Part shown: piece by piece, positions 1 through 8,593 of the stretch
Position numbering within the stretch: the first letter of the stretch is position 1
Layout of the letters: each line of letters starts with the position of its first letter
DNA from: Microbacterium sp.
Lineage (GTDB): Bacteria > Actinomycetota > Actinomycetes > Actinomycetales > Microbacteriaceae
Assembly: GCA_002703245.1 (NCBI GenBank)
Contig: NZTV01000053.1
Span: 1 to 38,440, forward strand
Reading direction: 5' to 3'
Length of the DNA stretch: 38,440 nucleotides
Notes under the pieces: model-generated
What the model was told of the DNA's origin: nothing
Databases searched by the model: none
What the model saw: only the letters and a program-made list of their open reading frames with translations
Program-made: the position numbers and the translations under genes

Positions 1-189
1 CTGGATCCACAGACGACGGAAGTCGCCCTTGCGCTTGCGACGGTCGCGGTACGCGTAGACGAGCGAGTGGGTGACCTGCTCCTTCGCCTTGCGGTACAGG
101 CGCGAACGCTGACCCCGGTAACCGGAGGCACGCTCGAGGATGACGCGACGCTTCTTGTGGGCGTTGACGGCCCGCTTGACTCTTGCCAT
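1..189 (-). CDS. rplT: 50S ribosomal protein L20 (partial, C-terminus beyond the window)
   Basis: Only the first 63 codons are inside the window; the gene runs off the left edge. The visible protein starts [15 protein letters not shown] and continues with the very basic N-terminal extension typical of L20 ([20 protein letters not shown]). L20 binds 23S rRNA early in large-subunit assembly, and in many bacteria it also represses its own operon. It is the last visible gene of infC-rpmI-rplT, 32 nt after rpmI. The ATG is at 187-189. Identification is secure from the N-terminal signature and the operon context. Confidence 0.96.
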   Translation of the reverse strand, partial: MARVKRAVNAHKKRRVILERASGYRGQRSRLYRKAKEQVTHSLVYAYRDRRKRKGDFRRLWIQ

Positions 190-221
190 TGTGTTTCGTT
201 CCTATTCGTGCGCGGGCCGCG

Positions 222-416
222 TCAGCGGCCGAGAAGCTTCTTGGCGCCCTTGGTGTCGGCCTTGGAGAGCACCTGGTCCTGGTTCAGGCGGCGGGTGCGA
301 CGGCTCGACTTGCCTTCGAGGTTGTGGCGCATACCGGCCTGCTGCTTCTTGAGCTTGCCGCTGCCGGTGATCTTGAAGCGCTTCTTGGCACCCGAGTGGG
401 TCTTCTGCTTCGGCAT
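222..416 (-). CDS. rpmI: 50S ribosomal protein L35
   Basis: 64 aa, the usual L35 length. It starts [20 protein letters not shown] and has the basic composition of the family, ending in a KKLLGR tail. L35 is a structural component of the large ribosomal subunit. The gene lies between infC (72 nt upstream) and rplT, the canonical order. A purine-rich GGAAGAA precedes the ATG. The 72-nt spacer upstream holds two strong hairpins (437-454 and 460-475), which may take part in feedback control of rpmI-rplT. Confidence 0.97.
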   Translation of the reverse strand: MPKQKTHSGAKKRFKITGSGKLKKQQAGMRHNLEGKSSRRTRRLNQDQVLSKADTKGAKKLLGR

Positions 417-436
417 GTTTCTTCCTTCGGTGTCAT

Positions 437-475
437 TTCCCGCTCGGGCGGGAACGGGGTCCCGCCGCGGCGGGA
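437..475 (-). promoter_or_regulatory. tandem hairpins in the infC-rpmI spacer
   Basis: Seen directly: TTCCCGC (437-443), a 4-nt loop and GCGGGAA (448-454) form a perfect 7-bp stem. The 16-nt perfect palindrome TCCCGCCGCGGCGGGA lies at 460-475. On the minus strand both lie after the infC stop and about 20-60 nt before the rpmI start. Their arms share a CCCGC/GCGGG core, so alternative pairing is possible. In other bacteria L20 represses rpmI-rplT through structures at this point. A similar role here is inferred; an mRNA-processing site is the alternative. Confidence 0.5.
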
Positions 476-488
476 GTCTGTGGGGGCG

Positions 489-1100
<612 letters not shown>

Positions 1101-1131
1101 GCGGAACTCCTCTTCGTGCGGGTGATGGCCA

Positions 1132-1152
1132 CCGCGACACGGTGTGTCGCGG
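1132..1152 (-). promoter_or_regulatory. hairpin in the infC leader, just upstream of the Shine-Dalgarno
   Basis: A perfect 9-bp inverted repeat CCGCGACAC / GTGTCGCGG with a 3-nt loop ends about 30 nt before the infC start. No U-run follows it on the minus strand, so it does not look like a simple intrinsic terminator. A role in controlling infC expression is inferred. Confidence 0.4.
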
Positions 1153-1325
1153 GCGGAAGAGTCCCCATTCCACCCGACGCGGCGTCCCTGCGCCGAAATC
1201 GTGCACCCACCCGCGGCGGACGGACGTCTCGCCGGGTTCTCTTCCGTCGGCGACCCGACGGGAGGGAGTGCGTGGACCCGGTAGCCTGGAGCGGCAAGCG
1301 CGGGTGGGATGTGATCCTCTTTCGT

Positions 1326-1346
1326 TTCAGAGCACGCGGCTCTGAA
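1326..1346 (-). promoter_or_regulatory. hairpin near the 5' end of the presumed infC leader
   Basis: TTCAGAGC (1326-1333) and GCTCTGAA (1339-1346) form a perfect 8-bp inverted repeat around a 5-nt loop. On the minus strand a TAGACT at 1361-1356 could be the -10 of the infC operon, which would put the repeat at the very 5' end of a leader of roughly 250 nt. Alternatively it could be an operator serving the infC operon and the divergent DUF1844 gene. The 1101-1375 interval contains no convincing gene. Confidence 0.35.
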
Positions 1347-1375
1347 GCCCGCTGAAGTCTACCAGAAAGCACCAC

Positions 1376-1774
1376 GTGTCCACGATTCCCCCCGACCACG
1401 GCCACGCCGACGACGAACGTCACGCCCGATGGGACACCCAAGAGGCCGCCGCCGAGTCGGCCACACGCGACATCGCGGACGTCCCCGCGGTGGAGATCAT
1501 CACCACCGCGGCGGTGCACCTGATGAGTGCGGCCGCGGTGAAGGTCGGCCTCGCGGACGACCCCGACACGCAGAGAGACCTCGATGAGGCGCGGAAGCTC
1601 ATCAACGCCCTCGCCGGACTCATCACCGCCGGGGCACCCGAGATCAGCGACATGCACGCCCGCTCGTTGCGCGACGGGCTCCGCTCTGTCCAACTCGCCT
1701 TCCGCGAGGCATCGACGATTCCGGACCCCATCGGCCAGGGGCCGGGCGAGAAGTGGACCGGCCCGGTCAGCTGA
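1376..1774 (+). CDS. DUF1844 domain protein
   Basis: 132 aa from a GTG start. The core reads AVEIITTAAVHLMSAAAVKVG, then DLDEARKLINALAGLI, then RSLRDGLRSVQLAFREAS, and ends [10 protein letters not shown]. This is the signature of the small helical DUF1844 family that sits beside infC in actinobacteria. No biochemical function is established and no signal peptide or clear membrane span is visible. It is divergent from the infC operon, with a 275-nt intergenic region. Its 3' end overlaps the convergent sseB-like gene by 8 nt. Family assignment is good; function is unknown. Confidence 0.88.
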   Translation: MSTIPPDHGHADDERHARWDTQEAAAESATRDIADVPAVEIITTAAVHLMSAAAVKVGLADDPDTQRDLDEARKLINALAGLITAGAPEISDMHARSLRDGLRSVQLAFREASTIPDPIGQGPGEKWTGPVS

Positions 1775-2570
1775 GCGGCTCGGAACGTACGAGCTTGACC
1801 GCCAGCGAATCCACCAGGACGGCCACACGGTCATCGGATGCCCACCGCTTCGACAGGCGCGCGAGCACCGCGTCGAGCTGGGTCTGATCGAGTCCCGCCG
1901 CGAGATGCAACCGGACGATCAGTTCGGGCCCGCGACCGCGGGCGAGCGGATCGCCCGGCTCGAGGGTCACGTCGATGACGGCGAGTTCTCCGCCGATGCT
2001 CTCGTGGAGACCGGCCGCGACCTCCGGCGAACGGTGACTGGGTTCCCAGGCCTGCTGCTGCGCGATCGCCCACACGGCGGGGCGACGGATGACGAACTCC
2101 GTCTCCGATCCGGGGTCGACGACGATGAGATCGGTGTCGTCCGCGGATGCCGCGAGCGCGGTCCGCACCCCGTCGGCGGGGACCGGTCGCGCCTGCGCAT
2201 CCCACGTCCGCATGGTTTCGACCGAGGTGAACACGGGCAGGACGTGGCGGCCGTCCGGGGCCGCCACGGTGACGATGGACAGTTCCTGCGTCTTGTCGAC
2301 GGGCAGGCCGTGCGCACCGACGTTCTCGTCGTCGCCCTCGCCCTTCTGGGCGATCAGCGGGATCAGTAGGCGGGCGTCGCGGTACGCGTCAACGACGACC
2401 ACCTCGTCGCCGTCACCCGATCGGAAGGCGCGCAGTGCGCGCTCCAGCACAGGATCGGCGCGTCCGTCGTCGGCGGTGTGGGGGTTGCTCGAGAAGCTGC
2501 GTCCTTCCCAGGGGACACCGGCCGAATCGGCGGCGCCTGCGGGACCCGACCGGTCAGCGTCCGGCGACAT
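1767..2570 (-). CDS. SseB family protein
   Basis: 267 aa starting MSPDADRSG. The segment from about residue 50 ([44 protein letters not shown]) is the SseB N-terminal domain. The C-terminal half is the partner domain seen in actinobacterial homologues. The start ATG (2568-2570) lies inside the end of priA (17-nt overlap), with GAGG upstream; a longer reading to 2636 would overlap priA further. In actinobacteria this gene usually follows priA in the his operon. Its molecular role is not established; the name comes from the E. coli SseB family and does not imply the Salmonella secretion protein. Confidence 0.85.
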   Translation of the reverse strand: MSPDADRSGPAGAADSAGVPWEGRSFSSNPHTADDGRADPVLERALRAFRSGDGDEVVVVDAYRDARLLIPLIAQKGEGDDENVGAHGLPVDKTQELSIVTVAAPDGRHVLPVFTSVETMRTWDAQARPVPADGVRTALAASADDTDLIVVDPGSETEFVIRRPAVWAIAQQQAWEPSHRSPEVAAGLHESIGGELAVIDVTLEPGDPLARGRGPELIVRLHLAAGLDQTQLDAVLARLSKRWASDDRVAVLVDSLAVKLVRSEPLS

Positions 2571-3300
2571 CCAGTGCCTCGGCGAGGGTGAAGTTCCCCG
2601 CGTAGAGCGCCTTTCCGACGATGGCACCCTCGACACCGAGCGGGACGAGCTCGCGTAGTGCCGCGATGTCGTCCAGGCTGGAGATCCCCCCGGAGGCGAC
2701 CACCGGCTTCGGGGTGCGGGTGACCATTTCGCGCAGGAGGTCGGTGTTCGGGCCCTGGAGCGTGCCGTCCTTGGTGACGTCGGTGACGACGTACCTGCTG
2801 CAGCCGGCGGCCTCGAGCCGATCGAGCACCGTCCACAGGTCCCCGCCGTCCCGTGTCCAGCCGCGTGCGGCCAGGGTCGTCCCGCGCACGTCGAGACCGA
2901 CGGCGATCAGGTCGCCGTAGCGGCCGATGACATCCGCCGCCCATTCGGGGTTCTCCAGCGCAGCCGTACCGAGATTGACGCGCGAGGCCCCGCTTTCGAG
3001 GGCGGCTTCGAGGGATGCGTCGTCACGGATGCCGCCGGAGAGCTCGACCTGCACGCCGCGCACCGACTTGATCACCTTGCGCATCACACCCGCGTTGCTG
3101 CCGCGCCCGAAGGCCGCGTCGAGGTCGACGAGGTGGATCCACTGCGCACCTTGGCCCGCCCAGTCGGTGGCGGCGTCGACCGGATCACCGTAGCTGGTCT
3201 CCGATCCGGCCTCGCCCTGCGTCAGGCGAACGGCCTTCCCGCCGGCGACGTCGACCGCGGGAAGCAGGACCAGCTGGGGGGTTGATGCGAAATCGTTCAT
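2554..3300 (-). CDS. priA: bifunctional phosphoribosyl isomerase A (HisA/TrpF activity)
   Basis: 248 aa (beta-alpha)8 barrel. In actinobacteria it isomerises both ProFAR (histidine synthesis) and phosphoribosylanthranilate (tryptophan synthesis) by an Amadori rearrangement. The two catalytic aspartates are visible: D17 in LLPAVD and D178 in TKDGT, matching D11 and D175 of M. tuberculosis PriA. The PriA-specific R25, R146 and W148 (R19, R143 and W145 in M. tuberculosis) are also present, which supports dual substrate use. Phosphate-binding loops are ELSGGIRDD and [11 protein letters not shown]. It lies 53 nt downstream of hisH and overlaps the SseB-family gene. Confidence 0.95.
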   Translation of the reverse strand: MNDFASTPQLVLLPAVDVAGGKAVRLTQGEAGSETSYGDPVDAATDWAGQGAQWIHLVDLDAAFGRGSNAGVMRKVIKSVRGVQVELSGGIRDDASLEAALESGASRVNLGTAALENPEWAADVIGRYGDLIAVGLDVRGTTLAARGWTRDGGDLWTVLDRLEAAGCSRYVVTDVTKDGTLQGPNTDLLREMVTRTPKPVVASGGISSLDDIAALRELVPLGVEGAIVGKALYAGNFTLAEALDVAGR

Positions 3301-3353
3301 AGCTCCTCGCGCGTCTCGGCCCCGGATCGGGGCGTCCGGGCGCAGGCACGGAT

Positions 3354-4004
3354 TCAGAGGTTAGTCTTCGGAAGCCCGTCGATCCAATTGGCGAGCAGAC
3401 GGATGCCCGCCTCCCCCGACTTCTCCGGGTGGAACTGCGTCGCCGACAGCGGCCCGTTCTCCACCGCGGCGAGGAACGGCACGCCGTGCTCGCTCCATGT
3501 GAGGACCGGTTCGGCGAAGGGGCGCTGGGTCTGCATGGTCCAGTGCTGGGCCGCATAGGAGTGCACGAAGTAGAAGCGCTCGTCCTCCAGTCCGCGGAAG
3601 AGAGTGCTCCCCTCCCCCGCCCGCACGGTGTTCCAGCCCATGTGCGGGAGCACGGGTGCATTCAGCTCGGTCACCGATCCGGGCCATTCCCCCAGACCGG
3701 GTGTGCCGGCTCCCCGCTCGACGCCGCGCTCGAAGAGCACCTGCATCCCCACGCAGATCCCGAGCACCGGCCGCCCGCCGGCCAGGCGCCGTCCGATGAG
3801 CTCGTCGCCGCGTTGCGCGCGGAGCGCGGTCACCACCGCTTCGAACGCGCCGACGCCGGGGACCACGAGTCCGTCGGCGTCCTGCACCAGTGCGCGATCG
3901 GAGGTCAGTCGCGCGTCGGCGCCCGCGGCGACCAGCGCCTTGACCGCGGAGTGGACGTTTCCCGATCCGTAGTCGAGGACCGCGACGACGGGCCGATCGG
4001 TCAC
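3354..4004 (-). CDS. hisH: imidazole glycerol phosphate synthase, glutaminase subunit
   Basis: 216 aa class-I glutamine amidotransferase. It hydrolyses glutamine and channels ammonia to HisF for IGP and AICAR formation. The nucleophile C84 lies in LGICVGMQ; the His/Glu pair H192 and E194 lie in [15 protein letters not shown] forms the oxyanion strand. The GTG start (4002-4004) overlaps the hisB stop in GTGA, indicating translational coupling. The partner gene hisF is not in this window. Confidence 0.96.
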   Translation of the reverse strand: MTDRPVVAVLDYGSGNVHSAVKALVAAGADARLTSDRALVQDADGLVVPGVGAFEAVVTALRAQRGDELIGRRLAGGRPVLGICVGMQVLFERGVERGAGTPGLGEWPGSVTELNAPVLPHMGWNTVRAGEGSTLFRGLEDERFYFVHSYAAQHWTMQTQRPFAEPVLTWSEHGVPFLAAVENGPLSATQFHPEKSGEAGIRLLANWIDGLPKTNL

Positions 4005-4600
4005 AGAGCACCCTTGGTGCTCGGCACGCCCTCCACGAGCGGATCGAGCGACTTCGCCTGGCGGAACGCGCGCGCGAACGCCTTGTACTCCGCCTCGGCG
4101 ATGTGGTGCGGGTCACGTCCGCCGAGCACACGGACGTGCACCGTCAAGCCGGCCTGGAAGCTCAGCGCCTCGAAGGTGTGGCGTACGAGTGATCCGGTGA
4201 AGTGACCGCCGATCAGGTGGTGCTCGAACCCGGCCGGTTCCCCGCTGTGCACGAGGTAGGGACGACCGCTGATGTCGACCACGGCCTGCGCGAGCGCCTC
4301 ATCGAGTGGGACGAGCGCGTCCCCGTAGCGACTGATCCCGGCCTTGTCACCCAGGGCCTGCCGGATCGCCTGCCCGAGGACGATCGCGACGTCCTCGACC
4401 GTGTGGTGGGCATCGATGTCGGTGTCACCCGACGCGCGCACCGTGAGGTCGGTGAGTGAGTGCTTCGCGAACGCCGTCAGCATGTGATCGTAGAACGGCA
4501 CGGACGTGTCGATGCTGCTGCGGCCGGTGCCGTCGAGGTCGAGCTGCAGCTCGACCGTCGACTCGCTGGTCGAACGCGAGAGCGAAGCGGTTCGGGTCAT
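4001..4600 (-). CDS. hisB: imidazoleglycerol-phosphate dehydratase
   Basis: 199 aa, the size of the monofunctional IGPD found in actinobacteria, with no histidinol-phosphatase domain. It dehydrates IGP to imidazole-acetol phosphate. Metal-binding histidines are seen in HHTVED (65-70), in [10 protein letters not shown] and in DPHHIAEAE. The ATG at 4598-4600 overlaps the hisC stop as ATGA, and the 3' end overlaps hisH by 4 nt. Longer upstream extension in this frame would run into hisC and is rejected. Confidence 0.97.
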   Translation of the reverse strand: MTRTASLSRSTSESTVELQLDLDGTGRSSIDTSVPFYDHMLTAFAKHSLTDLTVRASGDTDIDAHHTVEDVAIVLGQAIRQALGDKAGISRYGDALVPLDEALAQAVVDISGRPYLVHSGEPAGFEHHLIGGHFTGSLVRHTFEALSFQAGLTVHVRVLGGRDPHHIAEAEYKAFARAFRQAKSLDPLVEGVPSTKGAL

Positions 4601-5682
4601 GACTTCGATCCTAACGAGGCCAACGCATCGAGGAACGCCGTCGTCTCGGCCGCGGTCCCCGCCGTGACGCGGAGGTGGTGGGCGATCCCGACGTCGCGGA
4701 TGAGGATGCCGCGGTCGAAGAGCGCCCGGAAGGTCGCCGCGGGGTCGTCCACACCACCGAAGAGCACGAAGTTCGTCCACGACGGGTGCGGCTGGTAGCC
4801 CAGAGCCTCCAGCGTCGCGGAGATGCGGTCGCGTTGCGCGACGATCTCATCGACCATACCCAGCATGACCGGTGCGTGCCGCAGCGCCGCCGTGGCGGCC
4901 GCCTGGGTGAGTGCACTGAGGTGGTACGGCAGACGGACGAGCCGCAGCGCGTCCACGACGGCGGGATCGGCGGCCAGATAGCCGACGCGCGCACCGGCGA
5001 AGGCGAAGGCCTTCGACATCGTCCGGGAGACGATGAGGCGTTCGCGGCCCCCCAGGAGGGTGACGGCGGACGGCTCGTCATGGGGTGCGAACTCCTCGTA
5101 GGCCTCGTCGACCACGACCATCCCCCGACTGGCGTCGTAGACCGCGGTGATGACCTCGAGGGGCATCGGGGTTCCGGTGGGGTTGTTCGGCGCGCACAAG
5201 AAGATGACGTCGGGGTCGATCTCAGCCACCTGCGCCGCGGCGGACTCCGGGGTGAGCGTGAAGTCGTCGTCGCGCGTGCCGGCGACCCAGGTCGCCCCCG
5301 TCGCGCGGGTCAGCAGGGGGTACATCGAGTAGGTCGGGCCGAAGCCGAACGCGGTGCGTCCGGGACCGCCGAAAGCCTGCAGCACGTGCTGCAGCACCTC
5401 GTTGGAGCCGTTGGCGGCCCAGACCTGGTCGGCGGTGATGCCCTCCCCCAGATACTCGGCGAAGGCCTCCCGTAGCGCGAGGAACTCACGATCGGGGTAG
5501 CGGTTGACATCCCGCAGGGCCAGCGCGATCGAATCGAGGATGTCCCCGGCGACCTCGTCGGGCACAGGATGGGTGTTCTCGTTGACGTTCAGCGCCACCG
5601 GCAGAGGGGCCTGCGGGGCACCGTAGGGCGTCATTCCGCGAAGATCGTCGCGGAGGGGAAGGTCGTCGAGGCGAGCGGTCAC
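4597..5682 (-). CDS. hisC: histidinol-phosphate aminotransferase
   Basis: Fold-type I PLP enzyme that transfers the amino group from glutamate to imidazole-acetol phosphate. Seen: NVNENTHP near the N-terminus, NNPTG around residue 167, VDEAY around 192-195, and the PLP lysine K224 in [17 protein letters not shown]. About 361 aa. Two starts are possible: ATG at 5689-5691 or GTG at 5680-5682. I chose the GTG because a TACCAT -10-like hexamer (5695-5690) lies 7 nt upstream, the leaderless pattern repeated elsewhere in the window; the ATG falls inside that hexamer. First gene of hisC-hisB-hisH-priA-sseB; no hisD is seen upstream. Confidence 0.94.
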   Translation of the reverse strand: MTARLDDLPLRDDLRGMTPYGAPQAPLPVALNVNENTHPVPDEVAGDILDSIALALRDVNRYPDREFLALREAFAEYLGEGITADQVWAANGSNEVLQHVLQAFGGPGRTAFGFGPTYSMYPLLTRATGATWVAGTRDDDFTLTPESAAAQVAEIDPDVIFLCAPNNPTGTPMPLEVITAVYDASRGMVVVDEAYEEFAPHDEPSAVTLLGGRERLIVSRTMSKAFAFAGARVGYLAADPAVVDALRLVRLPYHLSALTQAAATAALRHAPVMLGMVDEIVAQRDRISATLEALGYQPHPSWTNFVLFGGVDDPAATFRALFDRGILIRDVGIAHHLRVTAGTAAETTAFLDALASLGSKS

Positions 5683-5689
5683 CTCTCCC

Positions 5690-5695
5690 ATGGTA
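5690..5695 (-). promoter_or_regulatory. putative -10 element of the hisC operon
   Basis: TACCAT on the minus strand, 7 nt before a GTG codon. This suggests a leaderless his mRNA. It fits the TANNNT pattern, but no strong -35 is visible. Confidence 0.35.
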
Positions 5696-5716
5696 CGTGC
5701 GGTCGGGCGAGCGGGA

Positions 5717-6073
5717 TCACTGCCCGTCGGCGGTGTACTGCGTGGGGATCGCCAGCTCCTGCCCCGCGGAGACGGCCACACCGTCGAGGGCGTTCAGTCG
5801 TGCGATGTCGTCGATCACGTCGCGCGGATCGCTCGACGGGGCGACACGCTCGGCGATCGACCACAGCGAGTCCCCCGCGCCCACGACGACCGTCGAGAAA
5901 GACGCGGGATCGGCGCCGGCGTCACGAGAAGCCAGCGCTCCGCCACCGCTGATGACCGCGACGGCCACGCACGCGGCGACCGGGAAGGCGGCGAGTGCGG
6001 CGAGCACGCGGCGACCGCGCGCGGTCATGCGCAGGCGGGTGCGGGGCTGCGGCGTGATGGTGATCGCGGTCAT
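5717..6073 (-). CDS. LysM-domain membrane protein, probable SOS-induced division inhibitor
   Basis: 118 aa. A basic N-terminus is followed by one membrane span (about residues 23-46, [18 protein letters not shown]). A LysM domain follows at about 60-112 ([17 protein letters not shown] ... IARLNALDG ... [10 protein letters not shown]), placing the peptidoglycan-binding part outside the cell. It is divergent from lexA, and its promoter overlaps a LexA-type operator. The same arrangement is known for Rv2719c (ChiZ) in M. tuberculosis, DivS in Corynebacterium and the functional analogue YneA in Bacillus, which delay division during DNA damage. Function is inferred from architecture and context. 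The AAGGAGGAGAG ribosome site directly follows a long 5' hairpin (6092-6142). Confidence 0.85.
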   Translation of the reverse strand: MTAITITPQPRTRLRMTARGRRVLAALAAFPVAACVAVAVISGGGALASRDAGADPASFSTVVVGAGDSLWSIAERVAPSSDPRDVIDDIARLNALDGVAVSAGQELAIPTQYTADGQ

Positions 6074-6091
6074 CTCTCCTCCTTCTTCGGG

Positions 6092-6142
6092 GAGAGGTTC
6101 GCACCGATGGACTCGGCCGGGAGCACCCGGTGCGAACCTCTC
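6092..6142 (-). promoter_or_regulatory. 5'-terminal hairpin of the LysM gene mRNA
   Basis: GAGAGGTTCGCACCG (minus strand 6142-6128) pairs perfectly over 15 bp with CGGTGCGAACCTCTC (minus strand 6106-6092), with a 21-nt loop. A further CTTCGG/CCGAAG extends the stem after a small bulge. The predicted transcription start from the TTGACA/TAGCTT promoter is about 6141, so the mRNA would begin with this stem, which ends a few nt before the Shine-Dalgarno. It could stabilise the mRNA or gate translation; both are inferences. Confidence 0.6.
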
Positions 6143-6171
6143 TTCCGAAGCTATCTTCGAGTTTCTATACT
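6143..6171 (+). promoter_or_regulatory. putative lexA promoter
   Basis: -10 TATACT at 6166-6171 with a weak -35 TTCCGA at 6143-6148 (17-nt spacer). It overlaps the divergent LysM promoter and contains the LexA box. It implies a leader of about 170 nt before lexA, in which I see no convincing gene. Confidence 0.5.
6146..6159. promoter_or_regulatory. LexA (SOS) box between the LysM gene and lexA
   Basis: CGAAG-CTAT-CTTCG is a perfect palindrome with the 5-4-5 geometry of actinobacterial/Bacillus-type SOS boxes (CGAAC-N4-GTTCG), differing symmetrically at one base per half-site. It overlaps the LysM gene -10 and lies between the -35 and -10 of the presumed lexA promoter, so one LexA dimer could repress both genes. 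Confidence 0.75.
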
Positions 6172-6176
6172 GTCAA
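6148..6176 (-). promoter_or_regulatory. promoter of the LysM gene
   Basis: Minus strand: consensus -35 TTGACA (6176-6171), 17-nt spacer, -10 TAGCTT (6153-6148). Predicted start near 6141. The LexA box covers the -10. Confidence 0.7.
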
Positions 6177-6351
6177 GGGACCGGAACGGTGGATCTTCGT
6201 CGAACACGACACGCGGACTGCTTGCGGGCCGTGCCCGAAACGGGCGGATACCGTTTCGATGAGGACACCCCACCACCGACCTCCGACATTCGAAGGGCAG
6301 TGCCCCTCACGGCGGGAGACCGCGGCGGGGACGACGAGACAGGAGCACGAG

Positions 6352-7032
6352 ATGACCGAGCCGACGAGCCGCGCCCGACCCCAGACCCGGCGGCGGCGCA
6401 GCCTCAGCGACAAGCAGCTCGCGATCCTCGAAGTGATCCAGCGTTCGATCGCACGCCACGGATACCCGCCGAGCATGCGGGAGATCGGCGACGCGGTGGG
6501 CCTGAAGTCGCTGTCCAGCGTCACCCACCAGCTCAACCAGTTGGAACTGAGCGGCTACCTCCGCCGTGACGCGGGCAAGACCCGCGCGATGGAGGTGCTC
6601 ATCGATCTGCCCGGTGCGAGCACCGAAAGTCCGGCGGACACCACGCCACCGGTCGGCGACGCCGCGATGGTGCCGCTCGTGGGGCGGATCGCCGCGGGCG
6701 TGCCCATCACCGCCGACCAGCAGATCGACGAGGTGTTCCCCCTCCCCCGACAGCTGGTGGGCAAGGGCGATCTGTTCATGCTGAAGGTGTCCGGCGAGTC
6801 GATGATCGACGCCGCGATCTGTGACGGTGACTGGGTCGTCGTCCGCTCACAGCCCACCGCGGAGAACGGCGACATCGTGGCGGCGATGCTGGACGGTGAG
6901 GCGACCGTGAAGACATTCCGGCAACGGGACGGACACGTGTGGCTGTTGCCCCGCAACTCGGCGTTCGAGCCGATCCTCGGCGACGAGGCCGTCGTGTTGG
7001 GCAAGGTCGTCGCGGTGATGCGCGCGGTCTGA
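6352..7032 (+). CDS. lexA: LexA repressor
   Basis: 226 aa. An N-terminal winged helix-turn-helix (about 15-85; [28 protein letters not shown]) is followed by a linker and the S24 protease domain. The autocleavage site A115-G116 (RIAAGVP), catalytic S150 (SGESMID) and K187 (ATVKTF) are all present, so it should be cleavable by RecA filaments. It represses SOS genes, here probably itself, the LysM gene and recA. The ATG at 6352 has AGGAG 6 nt upstream; longer readings back to 6130 would overlap the promoter and are rejected. Confidence 0.97.
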   Translation: MTEPTSRARPQTRRRRSLSDKQLAILEVIQRSIARHGYPPSMREIGDAVGLKSLSSVTHQLNQLELSGYLRRDAGKTRAMEVLIDLPGASTESPADTTPPVGDAAMVPLVGRIAAGVPITADQQIDEVFPLPRQLVGKGDLFMLKVSGESMIDAAICDGDWVVVRSQPTAENGDIVAAMLDGEATVKTFRQRDGHVWLLPRNSAFEPILGDEAVVLGKVVAVMRAV

Positions 7033-7103
7033 TCGGCGCCGCAGGTGCGAAGCGGGGCGTCTTCCCGACAGAATGGGGCTCACCGAACCTAGGGAGCCTC
7101 GCC

Positions 7104-8546
7104 ATGCCCACGACAGACATCGACGATCTCCGCGCGGAGATCGAACGCCTCCGGGCCGAGAACGCCGATCTGCGGTCGCAATCCGTCGACCCTCCGGACG
7201 CGGAGGTCGTCCCCTCGGATCGTGTCGCCCGCACCGGGTGGTGGCGGGCGCTCATCTCCGCGGTGTGCATCGTCCTGGCCGGGATCCTCGTGCCGGTGTC
7301 GGTGGTGGGCACGTGGGCGCGCGCCGAACTGGTGAGCGAGGACGCGTTCGTGCAGACCTTCGGGCCCCTCGCGGACGATCCCGACGTCCAGCAGCTGGTC
7401 ATCGACCAGGCATCCGCGGCGGTGAACGAGGCCGTCGACGTCGCCGGGATCACCAACGACGTCATCGACGGGGTGCAGAGCCTCGATCTTCCGCCGACGG
7501 CCTCGTCGGCGCTGGACCTGCTGCGCCAGCCCGCCGTCCAGGGTGTGCAGGGCCTCATCGACTCCGCGATCACCGGTGTCGTGCAGTCCGATGCGTTCCC
7601 CCAGGTGTGGCGCACCGCGCTGGTCGCCAGCCACCGCGCGCTCGTCGCGGCGGCGACCGGTGACGATACGACGGCGATCGCGATCGATGACACCGGCGCG
7701 CTCGGCATCCAGCTCGGACCGATCATCGACGAGCTGAAGACGCAGTTGAGCGATCAGGGATTCGGATTGGCCTCATCGATCCCGACGATCGACCAGACCA
7801 TCGTGATCGTCCAGGCCGACGGCCTGCTTCTGGTCGGCACGATCTACAACATCGCCGTCGCCGCCGGCTACTGGATCCCGTTCATCGCGCTGGGCCTGGC
7901 CGCCGTCGGCGTCCTGGTCGCACGACGCCGCTCGACCGCCCTGCTGGGGGTGGGCGTGGCGATCACGATCGGTGCGGGACTTCTGGCCGTCGCCCTCACC
8001 AGCGCAGCGGCCGTCCTCAGCCTGAACGCGCCGTCCCTGGGGATCCCCGCACGCACACTCGAGGCGATCTACTACACCGTGGTCGGCGCGATGCGCGACA
8101 CCGCGACAGTGCTGACCTTCCTCGGTGTCGTGGTGGCGGTCGCGGCATGGCTGAGCGGCCGGTGGGCCCCGGCCCGTCGTGTCCGCGCGCTGTCGGGATC
8201 GCTCACGACCTCCGCGCGTGTGGGCCTGCGCCGTCGCGGGCTGGACACCGGCGGATTCGGGGAGTGGATGCACCGTCAGCGTGTGCTCGTGCGCATGGTG
8301 ATCCTCGTCCTCGCCGTGATCCTCCTGTTCGCGCTACGCCCGCTGACCTTCGGCGACATCGTGCTGGTCGTCGTACTCGCCCTGGTCGTGTGGCTGATCG
8401 CATCCCTGCTCGAGAGGGATCCCGCCGAGGCCCCGGTCCTCGAGCAGGTCGAGGTCGTCGACGAGGTCGTCGTCGGTGACGAGCCTGCCGACTCCGACGT
8501 CGACACCCTCGTGATCGAGGACGGTCCGGTCCCCGCCGAGAAGTAA
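7104..8546 (+). CDS. multispan membrane protein of unknown function
   Basis: 480 aa. Short N-terminal coiled coil (about 5-26, DDLRAEIERLRAENADLRS), one span at about 49-71, then a ~180-residue region likely outside the membrane with hydrophobic helices. Five further spans follow at about 256-273, 279-301, 332-350, 394-412 and 417-436, and an acidic tail (ERDPAEAPVLEQVEVVDEV...). No enzyme motif is recognised. Similar proteins occur in other Micrococcales as hypothetical integral membrane proteins. The ATG at 7104 is preceded by AGGGAG. A CAGAAT hexamer near 7071 may be its -10. It ends just before a perfect 17-bp inverted repeat shared with the next gene. Confidence 0.8.
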   Translation: MPTTDIDDLRAEIERLRAENADLRSQSVDPPDAEVVPSDRVARTGWWRALISAVCIVLAGILVPVSVVGTWARAELVSEDAFVQTFGPLADDPDVQQLVIDQASAAVNEAVDVAGITNDVIDGVQSLDLPPTASSALDLLRQPAVQGVQGLIDSAITGVVQSDAFPQVWRTALVASHRALVAAATGDDTTAIAIDDTGALGIQLGPIIDELKTQLSDQGFGLASSIPTIDQTIVIVQADGLLLVGTIYNIAVAAGYWIPFIALGLAAVGVLVARRRSTALLGVGVAITIGAGLLAVALTSAAAVLSLNAPSLGIPARTLEAIYYTVVGAMRDTATVLTFLGVVVAVAAWLSGRWAPARRVRALSGSLTTSARVGLRRRGLDTGGFGEWMHRQRVLVRMVILVLAVILLFALRPLTFGDIVLVVVLALVVWLIASLLERDPAEAPVLEQVEVVDEVVVGDEPADSDVDTLVIEDGPVPAEK

Positions 8547-8551
8547 GGATC

Positions 8552-8593
8552 GAGGTCACCTCCCCACCCGTCGTACGGTGGGGAGGTGACCTC
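8552..8593 (+). terminator. perfect 17-bp hairpin covering the start of the next gene
   Basis: GAGGTCACCTCCCCACC (8552-8568), an 8-nt loop, and GGTGGGGAGGTGACCTC (8577-8593). It begins 6 nt after the stop of the membrane protein gene and has no T-run. The right arm contains the GTG start (8586) of the S9 peptidase and the GGGGAG before it. The -10-like TACGGT (8574-8579) spans the loop and the right arm. It may end upstream transcription and mask the peptidase start in read-through mRNA. Confidence 0.6.
8574..8579 (+). promoter_or_regulatory. -10 element for a leaderless S9 peptidase mRNA
   Basis: TACGGT lies 6 nt upstream of the GTG at 8586. It is inside the hairpin at 8552-8593, so a transcript starting at the GTG would lack the left arm. 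Confidence 0.45.

Noticed and set aside
6171..6351. Possible small leader peptide or extended LexA start (from 6130 or 6199)
   Set aside because: The extension overlaps the promoter and operator, and the ATG at 6352 has an ideal ribosome site and the expected LexA N-terminus.
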